A stretch of 64,000 nt of DNA, taken from contig CALYLW010001081.1 in NCBI GenBank assembly GCA_944989445.1, positions 75,001-139,000 of the forward strand, written 5' to 3'. Within the stretch, counting starts at the first letter, position 1; the number at the start of each line of letters is the position of its first letter. The notes under the pieces are model-generated. The model saw only the letters and a program-made list of their open reading frames with translations, had not been told where the DNA came from and did no database searches. This document shows, piece by piece, positions 34,071 to 46,300 of the stretch. Origin of the DNA: Ampullaceana balthica (Eukaryota; Mollusca; Gastropoda; Lymnaeidae). A program made the position numbers and the translations under genes.

Positions 34071-34804
34071 CTCTTGTCTTGCAAGCTCAAGAAACCCCCT
34101 AACAACCGAGTTACGATAGACCCCCGTGTTGAAGACAACCTCCTCCTGCCGCACCGGCGTCATCGATCAGAAGGACAGCTTCACCATGAGAGCTGTTATA
34201 ACTTACGCCGGCCTGGAGTACCCCCACTGGTCCAGTGTTGGGGTCATAACTAATGAGAAATGCCTGGCACCGAAATTCAGTCAGCCTGTATCGGTGAGTT
34301 CAGAAAATGAAATAGCCGCATACAGCAATTGCATTGGTGGGTGGGGTGGGGGTGGGCGGCTTTTGGGGGGGGGGTCTTCAGAGCATTTGGATCGACGACT
34401 TCGTCGTTTCTCCTATATGTTTAGTTTACCAAGTGGCAACATTCAATAATACTTTTTAAAAAAATTCTAACATCATATTAAACCTTATTTTGACAGTAAA
34501 TTTTCCATAACATATGGTGTTATTCAAAGGTCAGGCTTTGATTGGCATATGGTGTTATTCAAAGGCTTTGATTGACAGATCCGCTCGACGTACCTGCTGC
34601 TTCCAAACGCCCTCTGCCAGTCGGGCACCTCGGCGCCCCCAGATAAATGCATCTGCGTCGGTGACGATGGCAATCGGTACCTCATCCTGTGCAACATTTC
34701 TGCCTCCACGGGTTACAGCGAGAGACACGCAGGCTTCCATTTCACGCATTTCCCTTCAGCATCGGACGCCTACAGCGACTTCATCAAGCTCCCGGTTATA
34801 CACA
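34071..34804 (+). CDS. Two-exon coding fragment of an unrecognised, possibly Ig-like extracellular protein; possibly frameshifted
   Basis: Exon 1 runs to 34293 (donor TCG|GTGAGT) and is open from 34120; it contains LEYPHWSSVGVITNEKCL. Exon 2 is 34579-34804, from acceptor ttgacag to donor CACA|GTGAGT. It is open throughout, phase 0 with exon 1, and contains CICVGDDGNRYLILCNISAS. An acceptor at 34068 (cttatgtccag) would open a different frame reading CKLKKPPNNRVTIDPRVED, which looks protein-like but hits a stop unless the frame shifts near 34125-34135. Cysteine spacing and the hydrophobic-Cys patterns suggest an extracellular Ig-like domain, but I cannot name the family. No start, stop or further exons were found; downstream sequence is a transposable element. 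It could be a real gene with distant exons or a decayed copy. Confidence 0.45.
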
Positions 34805-34832
34805 GTGAGTAACACTGCATCCATTCTCTAGT

Positions 34833-35170
34833 TTCGACCCCGGGCGATTCGACCTCGGACGTTTCGACCCTTTCGTTTCTACACCGTAAAATTGTTTCTT
34901 TTGTTTTTGTTTGTTTTATTTTTTAATTATATTACTTTCAAAATTTATTTTCGGTCTAAACATAATTTAGTGTAATATTATTATCTATTAAAAACAGTAG
35001 GAAATAGTTATTTCTAACGTTTAATTTACGACGATTGAAAAAAATATATACAAGGACAACCAGTCAACGTGAATTCGTAATTTTGATAAATGAGCCATTC
35101 CTCTAATCGGCAGGTTCGAACCGCCCGGGCTCGAAACGTCCGTAATTCTTTGTATTTATCGGAGAGATTC
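34833..35170. mobile_element. Candidate foldback element with TTCGACCCCGG ends (short form)
   Basis: It has the same ends as the 29-30 kb element (tttcgaccctttcgtttcta on the left, gggctcgaaacgtccg on the right) in about 340 bp. It is bracketed by 24-bp direct repeats (34809-34832 and 35171-35194; 22 of 24 identical). Confidence 0.55.
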
Positions 35171-35275
35171 GTAACACTGCACCCATCCTCTAGTCTAGAA
35201 ACGTTTTGTAAGTAATACTCCATCCGTTATTTTAGTCCAAAGAGATTTTGTTTACGAGTTGATTTAGGGTCTATA

Positions 35276-35640
35276 TTAATACAATATTAGGTACGAGCAA
35301 CAAAGCCCGTCCAAGGACGTTCCGCCACCGTTCGGTGGCATGTTGTAACTCCCCTCCAACAGCCGCCTCGACCGGCCATACATGTGCATCACGTCAAAAA
35401 TACTATCCATTATAAATAACTCGTAAAAACAGAGCTTTTGACTATAAATCCCAACGCGCATAATTTAAACTCAAAATCAAGATTTGGAAGAAATACTGCA
35501 CCAAAAATAACTTGTTTTGAACGTCCGCGTAAACTTGTTCAATATGATTGGCTGTATGAGTCATATGTATTTGAGGAACCAATCGCATATCGATGACCGC
35601 ACATAACATAGCCATTTATTATATAGGATATGTACTACAT
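35276..35640 (-). repeat. Dispersed repeat, copy 2 (inverse of copy 1)
   Basis: Same family as 140-490, with small indels. It ends near tatataggatatg, where similarity to copy 1 fades. Confidence 0.8.
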
Positions 35641-36003
35641 GTACTACACATTAGCAATCTAAAGTAAAATTACATTACTGTTTAATGGATAGATGGTAAC
35701 GTTACTGCAACGTTTCACCATGAGTAATTGGTGAATTCCGAATTCCAGTTCGTCCAATTGCACCCGACAAAGAACCTGTCGCAAACTACGTGAATTACTC
35801 GTTAATTTTTTTTAAATTAAATTTTTTTGACAATACTTCTAAACAGAAACTTGGATTTCAACAATTTGATGATTTTTATTGAACTAAACAAGAAGGCTAG
35901 AAAACATTAAGTTTGGTGTCAAATCGCGTTTGATGGAACAAGTTCAGAAACAGTGCCGTCATGTGTAGAAATGATTACCCCATTTTTTCATTTTTATTAT
36001 TAA

Positions 36004-36403
36004 GGGCCGTCCATAAATTACGTCACGCATCTAAGAAGGGGTAAGGGGGTTACGCATTTGTGACGATGTGTGACGAGGGGGAGGGTGGTGTTTTAATAAA
36101 TGTGACGTCACATCAAAAATGTACAAATTTAAATAAAATTTCAACTTAATTATTTGATTGCTCGCAATTTATTTAATGAATTTTTGAATGGCTTCACACG
36201 TGTGACGATATTCGAGTGCAGACTTACAATAAATACATTTTTAAATGACAAAAAAGTAATTTGCAACATGCTGATTTTCAATTAGAAAATCAGGCTATTT
36301 TTTTGAGGGGGGGGTCTTAGTGTTTGTGACGAAGTTTTAAGTGGGGGAGGGGGGGGTGGTAAAAATTGGCCAAAATCGTGTGACTGTATTTATGGACGGC
36401 CCC
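36004..36403. mobile_element. Harbinger-like MITE (GGGGCCGTCCATAAAT family)
   Basis: The left end is gggccgtccataaattacgt and the right end tatttatggacggcccc. Both sides have TAA, a 3-bp TWA-type duplication as in PIF/Harbinger. Superfamily is inferred from that duplication only. Confidence 0.7.
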
Positions 36404-36439
36404 TAATTGACTCAATTGGAATAAAAAAATTTGTTACAA

Positions 36440-36545
36440 ATTGTCCTCTTAATCTCTTAAGACACTTTTCTATCAACATTTAAAACGATAATAAAAATGC
36501 AAGACTAGACAGAAACCATGGATAAGCGTTGGATGCAATAATAGC
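36440..36545 (+). mobile_element. LINE 3' fragment
   Basis: It contains cttttctatcaacatttaaa and aatgcaagactagacagaaa, both from the 3' end of the 59-62 kb LINE, and stops before the shared tail. Confidence 0.7.
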
Positions 36546-38720
36546 ATGTTAATGACATCATATGGATGATGTAGCTAATTGCTTGTTAATGACGTCATGT
36601 GGTCGATTTAGCTAACAGTAAGTTAATGGCATTCTATGGATTATGTAGCTAATGGTATGTTAATGATGTAAAATAACACGTCACAAATGGAAAGTAATAA
36701 AATGAAATAGTCATTTTTTATTTTGGCTTTCTAGCCCTACTGAAGCAATCGTGTTGTTATTGGTTTGTTTTGTTGTTGTTGTTGTTGTTTTAAAGAATCC
36801 TGCCGGCCTCCAAAAAATAGTCCTTAACGACCACTGCATGGTATCGCTGATTCATACAAGTTGACGTCAGTGTAATCGATACCAATTCTGGAAAACTAAA
36901 TTTTCGATGCCCACTCGCCATCACCTAGTCCATCTCTCGTGACTGGTTTGACAGGAATAATTATCTAAAGGTTTGACGTCACTTTTGTAATAAATTGTAT
37001 AAAGTATTTTAATTCACAAAGATTGTTCTTGATTTATTCAACTCTAAGACTCCAAACATTTTTTTCCCTACTGGTCTAAGGGAAACAACATCTTAATATA
37101 TCGCTGTCTCGAAAAATGTTATTAAAATAATCACAAATTAGTTCCCTTGTTGCCATGCTAAAAATATTTTTAAAAATTATTTTTAACTCGACCATTATTA
37201 AAAATATATTTGATGACTAATGTCTAATGGATAATTCATAGTAATCTCCGCGTTCACATTTAATTATGAAAATAATGTTATACGCCACTGAAGTTATTTT
37301 TAACATCGATTTTTTTCAAATAACATCATGATATAAATGTTATTCCTTTTACTTAATGACGGAAGTGGCAATGAAACCCATGCTATCATTATAAAGTGTT
37401 TGTATCATTATAAAATGTTGGTTATTAATAGATAAATATTCTGGCATTATAAAAATGATTTTATTTTGAAATATTTATTTCAGTTAAATGTTTGTAACTA
37501 TCAACAACAACAACAGAACAACAACAAAAAACACTGGTTTATTTAATGATATCATTGTCGGACGTTCGTTTTAATATAAAAAATGTGTTATCGTTATAAA
37601 ACGCTCTCTAGCCTAACAAATTTTGTCGTTGTCATTATTCAACTTTTTTAAATCATTATCAGTAGCTGCTACGTCTCAAGATCCACATCGTCCCGAGATA
37701 TTGAAGCATCCATGGTCCATACAAATGCATCGGTTTATCGTTCGCACTCTGCATTCTACCCCAAAGTTGTTGGGACGTGAAGCGGCACGCAGGAAAAACA
37801 ACTGCAGCTTTTTTGCGATCAGCATACTTTGTTGTAAATGGAAACCTAGCCAGAGCCCTCGGGAGCAGCCCTCGTATCCACCTCGGGGATCAACTATCCC
37901 TTTCTTGTGGCCGTGAGTGGGCCATGGTGTAACTAGCTTTAGAAACTCACCCCCCCCCACCTTTTCCCCATCCATTCCTGCCCCATAGTGCCCCCGCCCC
38001 CCCCAACCCCGTGAAATGACTCGCCGAATGACCGAAAACAAACGTCCGTCATAATATAGCAAAAAGGCTACTGAGGCCTCATCCCCCCCCCATCTCCCAC
38101 CTTTTCCAATCCAATGTTTTCACTAGAAATGCTGGTAGGAAATAGCGGGATAACACGAATGATATCGGATACCCTTAAGTCTTTTGGAATATTCAGAGCC
38201 TCATACCGAAGAACTCATTGCCGTTCTTATTAAACTAATTGACTGCCTGAGCCACCGGCTCCTGGGTAAACATTGGTGTACTAAGGAGCTTAAAACTATA
38301 AGGCGCTATGATGGCATCCGTTCTGTAGAGATTTTTTTTTAAAAAATACTATAGAAAATACTTTAGACGATTCAATCAATGTAAAATTGTTGGAAACAAA
38401 AAATATCAACTCACCAACTTTTATGAAATGTTTTAAGCGAAACTATTTTCTATTCCCACTGAAAGAAATCTGGAACTTTGTATATTGAGTGAATTGCCTG
38501 CCTCCCAAACGGATGATTGCATATTGCAGAGTTGTTTCTGCTGTTGTTTTTTTTTACATTATAACATTATAAGATCATTGTTAAAAATTTAGCATAGAAG
38601 TTTTTAACAAACAATTTTATGAAGTCAAAATTAATGTTGTGACTAAACTGTTCAGCTTTTGAATTTAGATTCTTAGCTAGATTGTTTACATCCTAAGATT
38701 TTAAAAAAAAATTGACCATT
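36546..38720. other. Stretch with no recognised gene
   Basis: Short near-repeats of gttaatgacatcatatggat lie at 36545-36665. The open frames at 37623-38062 lack splice or motif support. Confidence 0.4.
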
Positions 38721-38722
38721 TT

Positions 38723-39330
38723 GTAAATAATAATAATAATAAATTGATAATTTATATAGTGCTGTATCCCATCAAGGAACCGGGCTCACAGCGCTTTACA
38801 TGGAGATCATAACATACATATAATAATTAAATAATCATTCATAACATAATAACAACATAAAGGACGGTACATTACACATAAGCTACGTTAATCATTAAAA
38901 GAAACGTTGTTTCATTAATTTTGTAAATACATTTTGAAAAGGGGCGTCTCAAGTGCAGTCTTGAAGGACTTGTTAGTTGGAATACTACGGATGTGTAATG
39001 GTAGAGAATTCCATTGTTTGGCTGCACAAAAAGATAATAACCTTTCGCCAAAAGTTTTAGTTCGCGTCTTAGGAACACAGAGAATACGTGTGTCTGCAGA
39101 AGAGCGTAGCTGACGACTGGCTGAGTAGACCAACAAAAGTTCAGTAAGATAGGAAGGAGATGAGTCAGAAAAGAAGTTGTGACAGAGAACATCCAGTTTG
39201 TAATCAATTCGGGCTTGTATAGGTAGCCAAAGAAGTGAGTAAAGTAGCGGAGTAACATGGTCATGTTTTTTTTTGCCTTAAGAACTAGTCTGGCAGCTGA
39301 ATTTTGAACTTTCTGTCGTTTTTCAATGTA
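38723..39330 (-). mobile_element. 5'-truncated LINE of a second family, with 3' tail
   Basis: The minus strand encodes ADTRILCVPKTRTKTFGERL and QWNSLPLHIRSIPTNKSFKT, the typical C-terminus of CR1/L2-type ORF2. The tail then reads gcgctgtgagcccggttcct and ends in tandem ATT/TAT repeats. It is truncated at about 39330. Confidence 0.82.
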
Positions 39331-40270
39331 AACTAGCCTTTATTTATATCAAGATGTTATCCAAAGGGATTTTCGAGTCGAGATTAGTTAGCAGAAATAG
39401 CTTAATTACGAAATAAATTTATTCGAGCGTAAAATTGGGGCCTTAAATACATATTTTAAAATATTTGTTTTGCTGATTATCAAGCTATTCTGTTGGCCAA
39501 AAAGATAAGTGCGGCGTGCTGTATAACCAAATGCACAAATGTTTTAAAAACAAGAGTCCTAGTCCTAGCACGGGTCCTTTGACTCCCCGTTATGGAGAAT
39601 ATCTTTTCATCTTATATCTAACATTAGCTTTAGTCCGAAGATTGTCTGATTCTAAGATTGGCTTCGGTACTTTATGTTTCAGTCTAATGTTCAATCTCAC
39701 CGGTCGCCTGTCCTGTTTAAGTTCTCCTCCAGGGGCCTTAAGTTAATACCTTGAGAATGGTTCCCACTGGTGAGGCATAATAATCGCTAATTAAAATGTT
39801 TTTATTATTCATTTTGATGAAATAGCTGTTGATAAAGAATCTATAACATTATTTTATAATTATTTTCAAAATTTATCTAAATTTTATCTTCAATGTTTTT
39901 ATGTATCCATAAAAAAATTATTCTCAGTTCCAAAAAAAAAGTTTCTAGCCATGAGCAAAGAACTACTGTCATTTCATCTTGCGCTCTATCAGTTAATACA
40001 ACCCAACCTTACATCAATACATGGATTATTATTTCGATTGTAGCAAACTTATTTTGAAAGAAAATCAACACCACATTTCAATATAGTTAAACACTTTTAC
40101 TTTTCTGGAAATAGGCTGATGAGGTTTACAAAGGTTTTCATCTGATCGCAGGTTTGACTTATTTTCTATAACTTATATTTTTCGTTCATTAATTTATTTA
40201 ATGTGTTCATTAATTATAGTCGTAGCTGAGCGTTGCGCTAAATCTGTGATACCAAAAATTGACACACTGC
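39331..40270. other. Stretch with no recognised gene
   Basis: AT-rich DNA between a LINE and a hAT MITE; nothing recognised. Confidence 0.4.
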
Positions 40271-40282
40271 TTGACTCATGAG

Positions 40283-40458
40283 CAATGTTCAATTTTAGCT
40301 GCGCGGCTGCGTAGATATCTGATCGACGCCGCACAGCAGTTTAGAATTTCCGCGCAGTAAATTTTGTAAAATATAGTACAAAAAATGGTTTTTGTGCAAC
40401 TTTGAACATGAGATTTCTTACTTTGCACACGGACCAACGTACCTTAAAGGGAACATTG
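40283..40458. mobile_element. hAT MITE, 176 bp, perfect target duplication
   Basis: The termini are CAATGTTC and GAACATTG. ctcatgag occurs on both sides (40275-40282 and 40459-40466). The interior has ctgcgcggctgcgta, as in widespread animal hAT MITEs. Confidence 0.85.
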
Positions 40459-41417
40459 CTCATGAGCTACTGCCTTGTCTTGAAATAGTAAAATGATAAT
40501 AGCAGCAACATTTGACGCGGTGGTCGTGTAAGAACTGTTTTTTTTCTCTACATACATAACTCTGCAAGGCTTTCTTACGTCATCAAAACTCGTGATTTGC
40601 GGAGGTTCATTGTTCGTCACTAGACATCGAGCTTCTTCGTGGGTTTAACAGATCGGTTGACTGTTTCGGTAACTTCGAGAAGGTGCTTAAAAAAGTAGTT
40701 ACATGTAGTTATGTAAAACGACGGTCGAGTGATGTGATCAGAAAAATGTCGTTAATGACAAGGTGGAGTCTTTGTTGTTTTTGTTTTTTTGAAGAAAAAA
40801 AAGCACAAGTATCATTCGACGTTGTGATTACAAAGACCACCGGTCGCTGCTTGACAAAGAAATAACAATAAAAATGTACAAAGCTGCTTTTTGTGTTGTC
40901 TTTATTTATATTTTTTATTCAAAATGTTTATTGGGTGCCATGACTTTGGTGTGTAATGAATAACCTTGACCCAGTCCGGTTCTCATTTATCCACAAACAC
41001 AGCCATTATCATGATTAACAATTTTAGTTTTCTCTATTGCCTCTTCTTTTGATGTAGTACATAATTTAGTCACTAATTCCAGTCTTCAAAGCAACATTCA
41101 GGCGTCAGGCATTTTTTTTTGGATAAAAACTTCACCAAGTTCAGTCAGTGAGTCTGACAACACCAGGCGGTAAAGTCCATAGCTTCGGTCAACGCATATA
41201 ACAACATTGTTGTCAGTCAATCATTCCTCTCTATTGCCCTACTTCTCCCAGTCTCTGGTTTAATATCGATTTAACTATTTGAAGTAGTTACAATTCGATT
41301 CCAGCAAGAATCAAAGAGTCCAAACTTTATCACAGACCAGAGAATGAAGTGGCGGAGTCCAAACTGTCAATAAATTATATGGACGGATCTTCCAAAGCGT
41401 ACAGTTTTAGTGCCTTA

Positions 41418-41851
41418 GGGGCCGTCCATAAATTGCATCACACTATTTTGCCTGGTTTGTACCCCCTCCTCCCTTAATCACACTTCGTCAAAAAAACTTA
41501 GACCCCCTCCCCTTTTTTTTTCCTTCACAATATGACGTCACAAAGCTTTGACCTCCCTCTCTAAAAGCCTTTTTTTTCTAATTAAAAATAAGCTTGCTGC
41601 AAATTACATTTTTGTCATTTAAGCATGTATTTAGTGTAAGACTGCACTCTAATATCGTAACTTATGTGAAGCCATTGAAAAAGTCATTAAATAAATTGTA
41701 AACAATCAAATATTTAAGTGGAGCTTTAAGTTAAAGTTGTGCGTTTTGATGTGACGTCACATTTCTTAAACACCCCCTCATCACACATCATCACAAATGC
41801 TTGACCCCACTCCCCCCCCCCAGGCGCGTGACGTCACTAATGGACGGGCCC
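41418..41851. mobile_element. Harbinger-like MITE (GGGGCCGTCCATAAAT family)
   Basis: The left end is ggggccgtccataaattgca and the right end actaatggacgggccc, flanked by TTA on both sides. It is in inverted orientation relative to the copy at 36004, judged by the interior. Confidence 0.7.
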
Positions 41852-42184
41852 TTAAATCTACGTGTAAACTCAAAGTGCAGATTAAAAACTAAGATAGATT
41901 TTCTCTTAAACTTAAAAGTGCAATATTTTATTTCAGAAACGTATTTACTTGAATTTTATTGCGTATAACAACCCAAGGCAAATGCAAAGAAAAGCATCGG
42001 GGGAAAAAAGAAATTCACAGAGTTGATTAGACGAATGGGGACTCTAATATTTGCCTTGAGGTGCTGATTTTTTAAATATATTTGTCTCTTATATCTTTTA
42101 TATTTTACCTGTTGATTTAGTATGCTATTTAATGTTTTAAAATATTGCATTGTCATAGCTAAAGATATGGCTTCAATACTTCAA

Positions 42185-42262
42185 TTATAATAATTATTAT
42201 TATTTGTTAACTTATATAGCGCAGTAACCCAGCCTACAGCTGGGCTCACAGCGCTTTATAAA
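42185..42262 (-). mobile_element. 3' tail of the second LINE family
   Basis: It contains aaagcgctgtgagcccagct and a (TAA)n-like end, matching the 38735-38800 tail. Confidence 0.65.
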
Positions 42263-43330
42263 CATGTTCAACAACTACATAAAACACATTGCACTCTAAA
42301 CCTTCCGAAACATATTTGCGCACACAAAATTTCATATAAATGTTCAGATATGGATGCATCACCGCCATAGACCGTTAATTTGATGGAGCAATACTTAGCG
42401 AAACAGGAATCCATGACGAAGATCCTGATCCAGAAATAATAACAAGACACATACACACAATTAAATCAAGAGTTCAAGTTCAAGCGTTCTCAAGATTCCA
42501 CCAAGAAGTTTAATCACAATGGTCGTCCTGTGGTTCGTTGTAGTCTGTATCACTTCCATCAGGTTGAACCTAGTCACCTTGTAGCGAGAGTTCAGTCTTA
42601 TTTCCACTCTTGTAATAGGTTACACACGCAAAGACAACACTCTAAGTCAACGAAAGAACGCGCTCTACTTGAGATGACGTTGTTCAATTGTAAATTCAGA
42701 TAAATAGACTATTTTAAATAGTAATAATATTAAACAGCCACAAGATGACAAGTCCAAGTAAAACACCAGACTGGCAGAGAGGGAATTCCATTCGATGATT
42801 GATTTCTTGATATCTTTAATTTCCTCATTTTACATTTGTACGTTTTAAATTTCTTTTTATTCTTGTATTTCTAGACAGCTATAAAAAAAATTGCGCAATT
42901 TTCAGGGAGGGGGGTGGGTGTTTGTAAATTTCATCCTATTATTTAATTTTTTAATTATTTGACTTTAAGTTTATGTTTATTCATAAGCCTATTGTTTTTT
43001 TTATTTAAAACGATTAAGTATTCTTGTATATATTATGCACAATTTTTTAGTCTCTTCAAATGAAAGTTTAATTTTCATTTTTCTCAAAATAAACATTTTT
43101 TATGGATATTGAATTTTAGATTTCATTTTTCTCAAAAAATCTGTGGTTCAATGCTTTTAAATTTTGTATACTTGTTTAAATATGGTCTTAAAACCAGGTA
43201 ACAAAATGATCAGGAGGGGGGGGGGAGTTATGAAAGTTGATATTTCAATGAAAATGCTAAACAGCTGAGGAGAAAAAAAGTAGGTCGCAAAAATAATTTG
43301 CAAAAAAAAAGTTTCACTCTTATTAGCAAG
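42263..43330. other. Flank of the 69-bp satellite, no recognised gene
   Basis: AT-rich. Sequence becomes very T/A-rich with a poly-G run (about 43216) just before the array. Confidence 0.4.
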
Positions 43331-46300
43331 TCTCCTTGTAAGTTCGTTTGATAGTCTTATGGCAAGTTGAAAACAAAAGGTCAGGCCAGTACCTATTGGT
43401 CTCCTTGTAAGTTCGTTTGATAGTCTTATGGCAAGTTGAAAACAAAAGGTCAGGCCAGTACCTATTGGTCTCCTTGTAAGCTCGTTTGATAGTCTTATGG
43501 CAAGTTGAAAACAAAAGGTCAGGCCAGTACCTATTGGTCTCCTTGTAAGCTCGTTTGATAGTCTTATGGCAAGTTGAAAACAAAAGGTCAGGCCAGTACC
43601 TATTGGTCTCCTTGTAAGCTCGTTTGATAGTCTTATGGCAAGTTGAAAACAAAAGGTCAGGCCAGTACCTATTGGTCTCCTTGTAAGCTCGTTTGATAGT
43701 CTTATGGCAAGTTGAAAACAAAAGGTCAGGCCAGTACCTATTGGTCTCCTTGTAAGCTCGTTTGATAGTCTTATGGCAAGTTGAAAACAAAAGGTCAGGC
43801 CAGTACCTATTGGTCTCCTTGTAAGCTCGTTTGATAGTCTTATGGCAAGTTGAAAACAAAAGGTCAGGCCAGTACCTATTGGTCTCCTTGTAAGCTCGTT
43901 TGATAGTCTTATGGCAAGTTGAAAACAAAAGGTCAGGCCAGTACCTATTGGTCTCCTTGTAAGCTCGTTTGATAGTCTTATGGCAAGTTGAAAACAAAAG
44001 GTCAGGCCAGTACCTATTGGTCTCCTTGTAAGCTCGTTTGATAGTCTTATGGCAAGTTGAAAACAAAAGGTCAGGCCAGTACCTATTGGTCTCCTTGTAA
44101 GCTCGTTTGATAGTCTTATGGCAAGTTGAAAACAAAAGGTCAGGCCAGTACCTATTGGTCTCCTTGTAAGCTCGTTTGATAGTCTTATGGCAAGTTGAAA
44201 ACAAAAGGTCAGGCCAGTACCTATTGGTCTCCTTGTAAGCTCGTTTGATAGTCTTATGGCAAGTTGAAAACAAAAGGTCAGGCCAGTACCTATTGGTCTC
44301 CTTGTAAGCTCGTTTGATAGTCTTATGGCAAGTTGAAAACAAAAGGTCAGGCCAGTACCTATTGGTCTCCTTGTAAGCTCGTTTGATAGTCTTATGGCAA
44401 GTTGAAAACAAAAGGTCAGGCCAGTACCTATTGGTCTCCTTGTAAGCTCGTTTGATAGTCTTATGGCAAGTTGAAAACAAAAGGTCAGGCCAGTACCTAT
44501 TGGTCTCCTTGTAAGCTCGTTTGATAGTCTTATGGCAAGTTGAAAACAAAAGGTCAGGCCAGTACCTATTGGTCTCCTTGTAAGCTCGTTTGATAGTCTT
44601 ATGGCAAGTTGAAAACAAAAGGTCAGGCCAGTACCTATTGGTCTCCTTGTAAGCTCGTTTGATAGTCTTATGGCAAGTTGAAAACAAAAGGTCAGGCCAG
44701 TACCTATTGGTCTCCTTGTAAGCTCGTTTGATAGTCTTATGGCAAGTTGAAAACAAAAGGTCAGGCCAGTACCTATTGGTCTCCTTGTAAGCTCGTTTGA
44801 TAGTCTTATGGCAAGTTGAAAACAAAAGGTCAGGCCAGTACCTATTGGTCTCCTTGTAAGCTCGTTTGATAGTCTTATGGCAAGTTGAAAACAAAAGGTC
44901 AGGCCAGTACCTATTGGTCTCCTTGTAAGCTCGTTTGATAGTCTTATGGCAAGTTGAAAACAAAAGGTCAGGCCAGTACCTATTGGTCTCCTTGTAAGCT
45001 CGTTTGATAGTCTTATGGCAAGTTGAAAACAAAAGGTCAGCCATACCTATTGGTCTCCTTGTAAGCTCGTTTGATAGTCTTATGGCAAGTTGAAAACAAA
45101 AGGTCAGGCCAGTACCTATTGGTCTCCTTGTAAGCTCGTTTGATAGTCTTATGGCAAGTTGAAAACAAAAGGTCAGGCCAGTACCTATTGGTCTCCTTGT
45201 AAGCTCGTTTGATAGTCTTATGGCAAGTTGAAAACAAAAGGTCAGGCCAGTACCTATTGGTCTCCTTGTAAGCTCGTTTGATAGTCTTATGGCAAGTTGA
45301 AAACAAAAGGTCAGGCCAGTACCTATTGGTCTCCTTGTAAGCTCGTTTGATAGTCTTATGGCAAGTTGAAAACAAAAGGTCAGGCCAGTACCTATTGGTC
45401 TCCTTGTAAGCTCGTTTGATAGTCTTATGGCAAGTTGAAAACAAAAGGTCAGGCCAGTACCTATTGGTCTCCTTGTAAGCTCGTTTGATAGTCTTATGGC
45501 AAGTTGAAAACAAAAGGTCAGGCCAGTACCTATTGGTCTCCTTGTAAGCTCGTTTGATAGTCTTATGGCAAGTTGAAAACAAAAGGTCAGGCCAGTACCT
45601 ATTGGTCTCCTTGTAAGCTCGTTTGATAGTCTTATGGCAAGTTGAAAACAAAAGGTCAGGCCAGTACCTATTGGTCTCCTTGTAAGCTCGTTTGATAGTC
45701 TTATGGCAAGTTGAAAACAAAAGGTCAGGCCAGTACCTATTGGTCTCCTTGTAAGCTCGTTTGATAGTCTTATGGCAAGTTGAAAACAAAAGGTCAGGCC
45801 AGTACCTATTGGTCTCCTTGTAAGCTCGTTTGATAGTCTTATGGCAAGTTGAAAACAAAAGGTCAGGCCAGTACCTATTGGTCTCCTTGTAAGCTCGTTT
45901 GATAGTCTTATGGCAAGTTGAAAACAAAAGGTCAGGCCAGTACCTATTGGTCTCCTTGTAAGCTCGTTTGATAGTCTTATGGCAAGTTGAAAACAAAAGG
46001 TCAGGCCAGTACCTATTGGTCTCCTTGTAAGCTCGTTTGATAGTCTTATGGCAAGTTGAAAACAAAAGGTCAGGCCAGTACCTATTGGTCTCCTTGTAAG
46101 CTCGTTTGATAGTCTTATGGCAAGTTGAAAACAAAAGGTCAGGCCAGTACCTATTGGTCTCCTTGTAAGCTCGTTTGATAGTCTTATGGCAAGTTGAAAA
46201 CAAAAGGTCAGGCCAGTACCTATTGGTCTCCTTGTAAGCTCGTTTGATAGTCTTATGGCAAGTTGAAAACAAAAGGTCAGGCCAGTACCTATTGGTCTCC

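Noticed and set aside
37623..38062. Overlapping open frames on both strands
   Set aside because: No recognisable domain and no clear splice borders; GC-rich patches with poly-C runs explain the lack of stops.
40683..40865. Possible short gene with Lys/Arg-rich product
   Set aside because: No domain, signal, splice or homology cue; length expected by chance.
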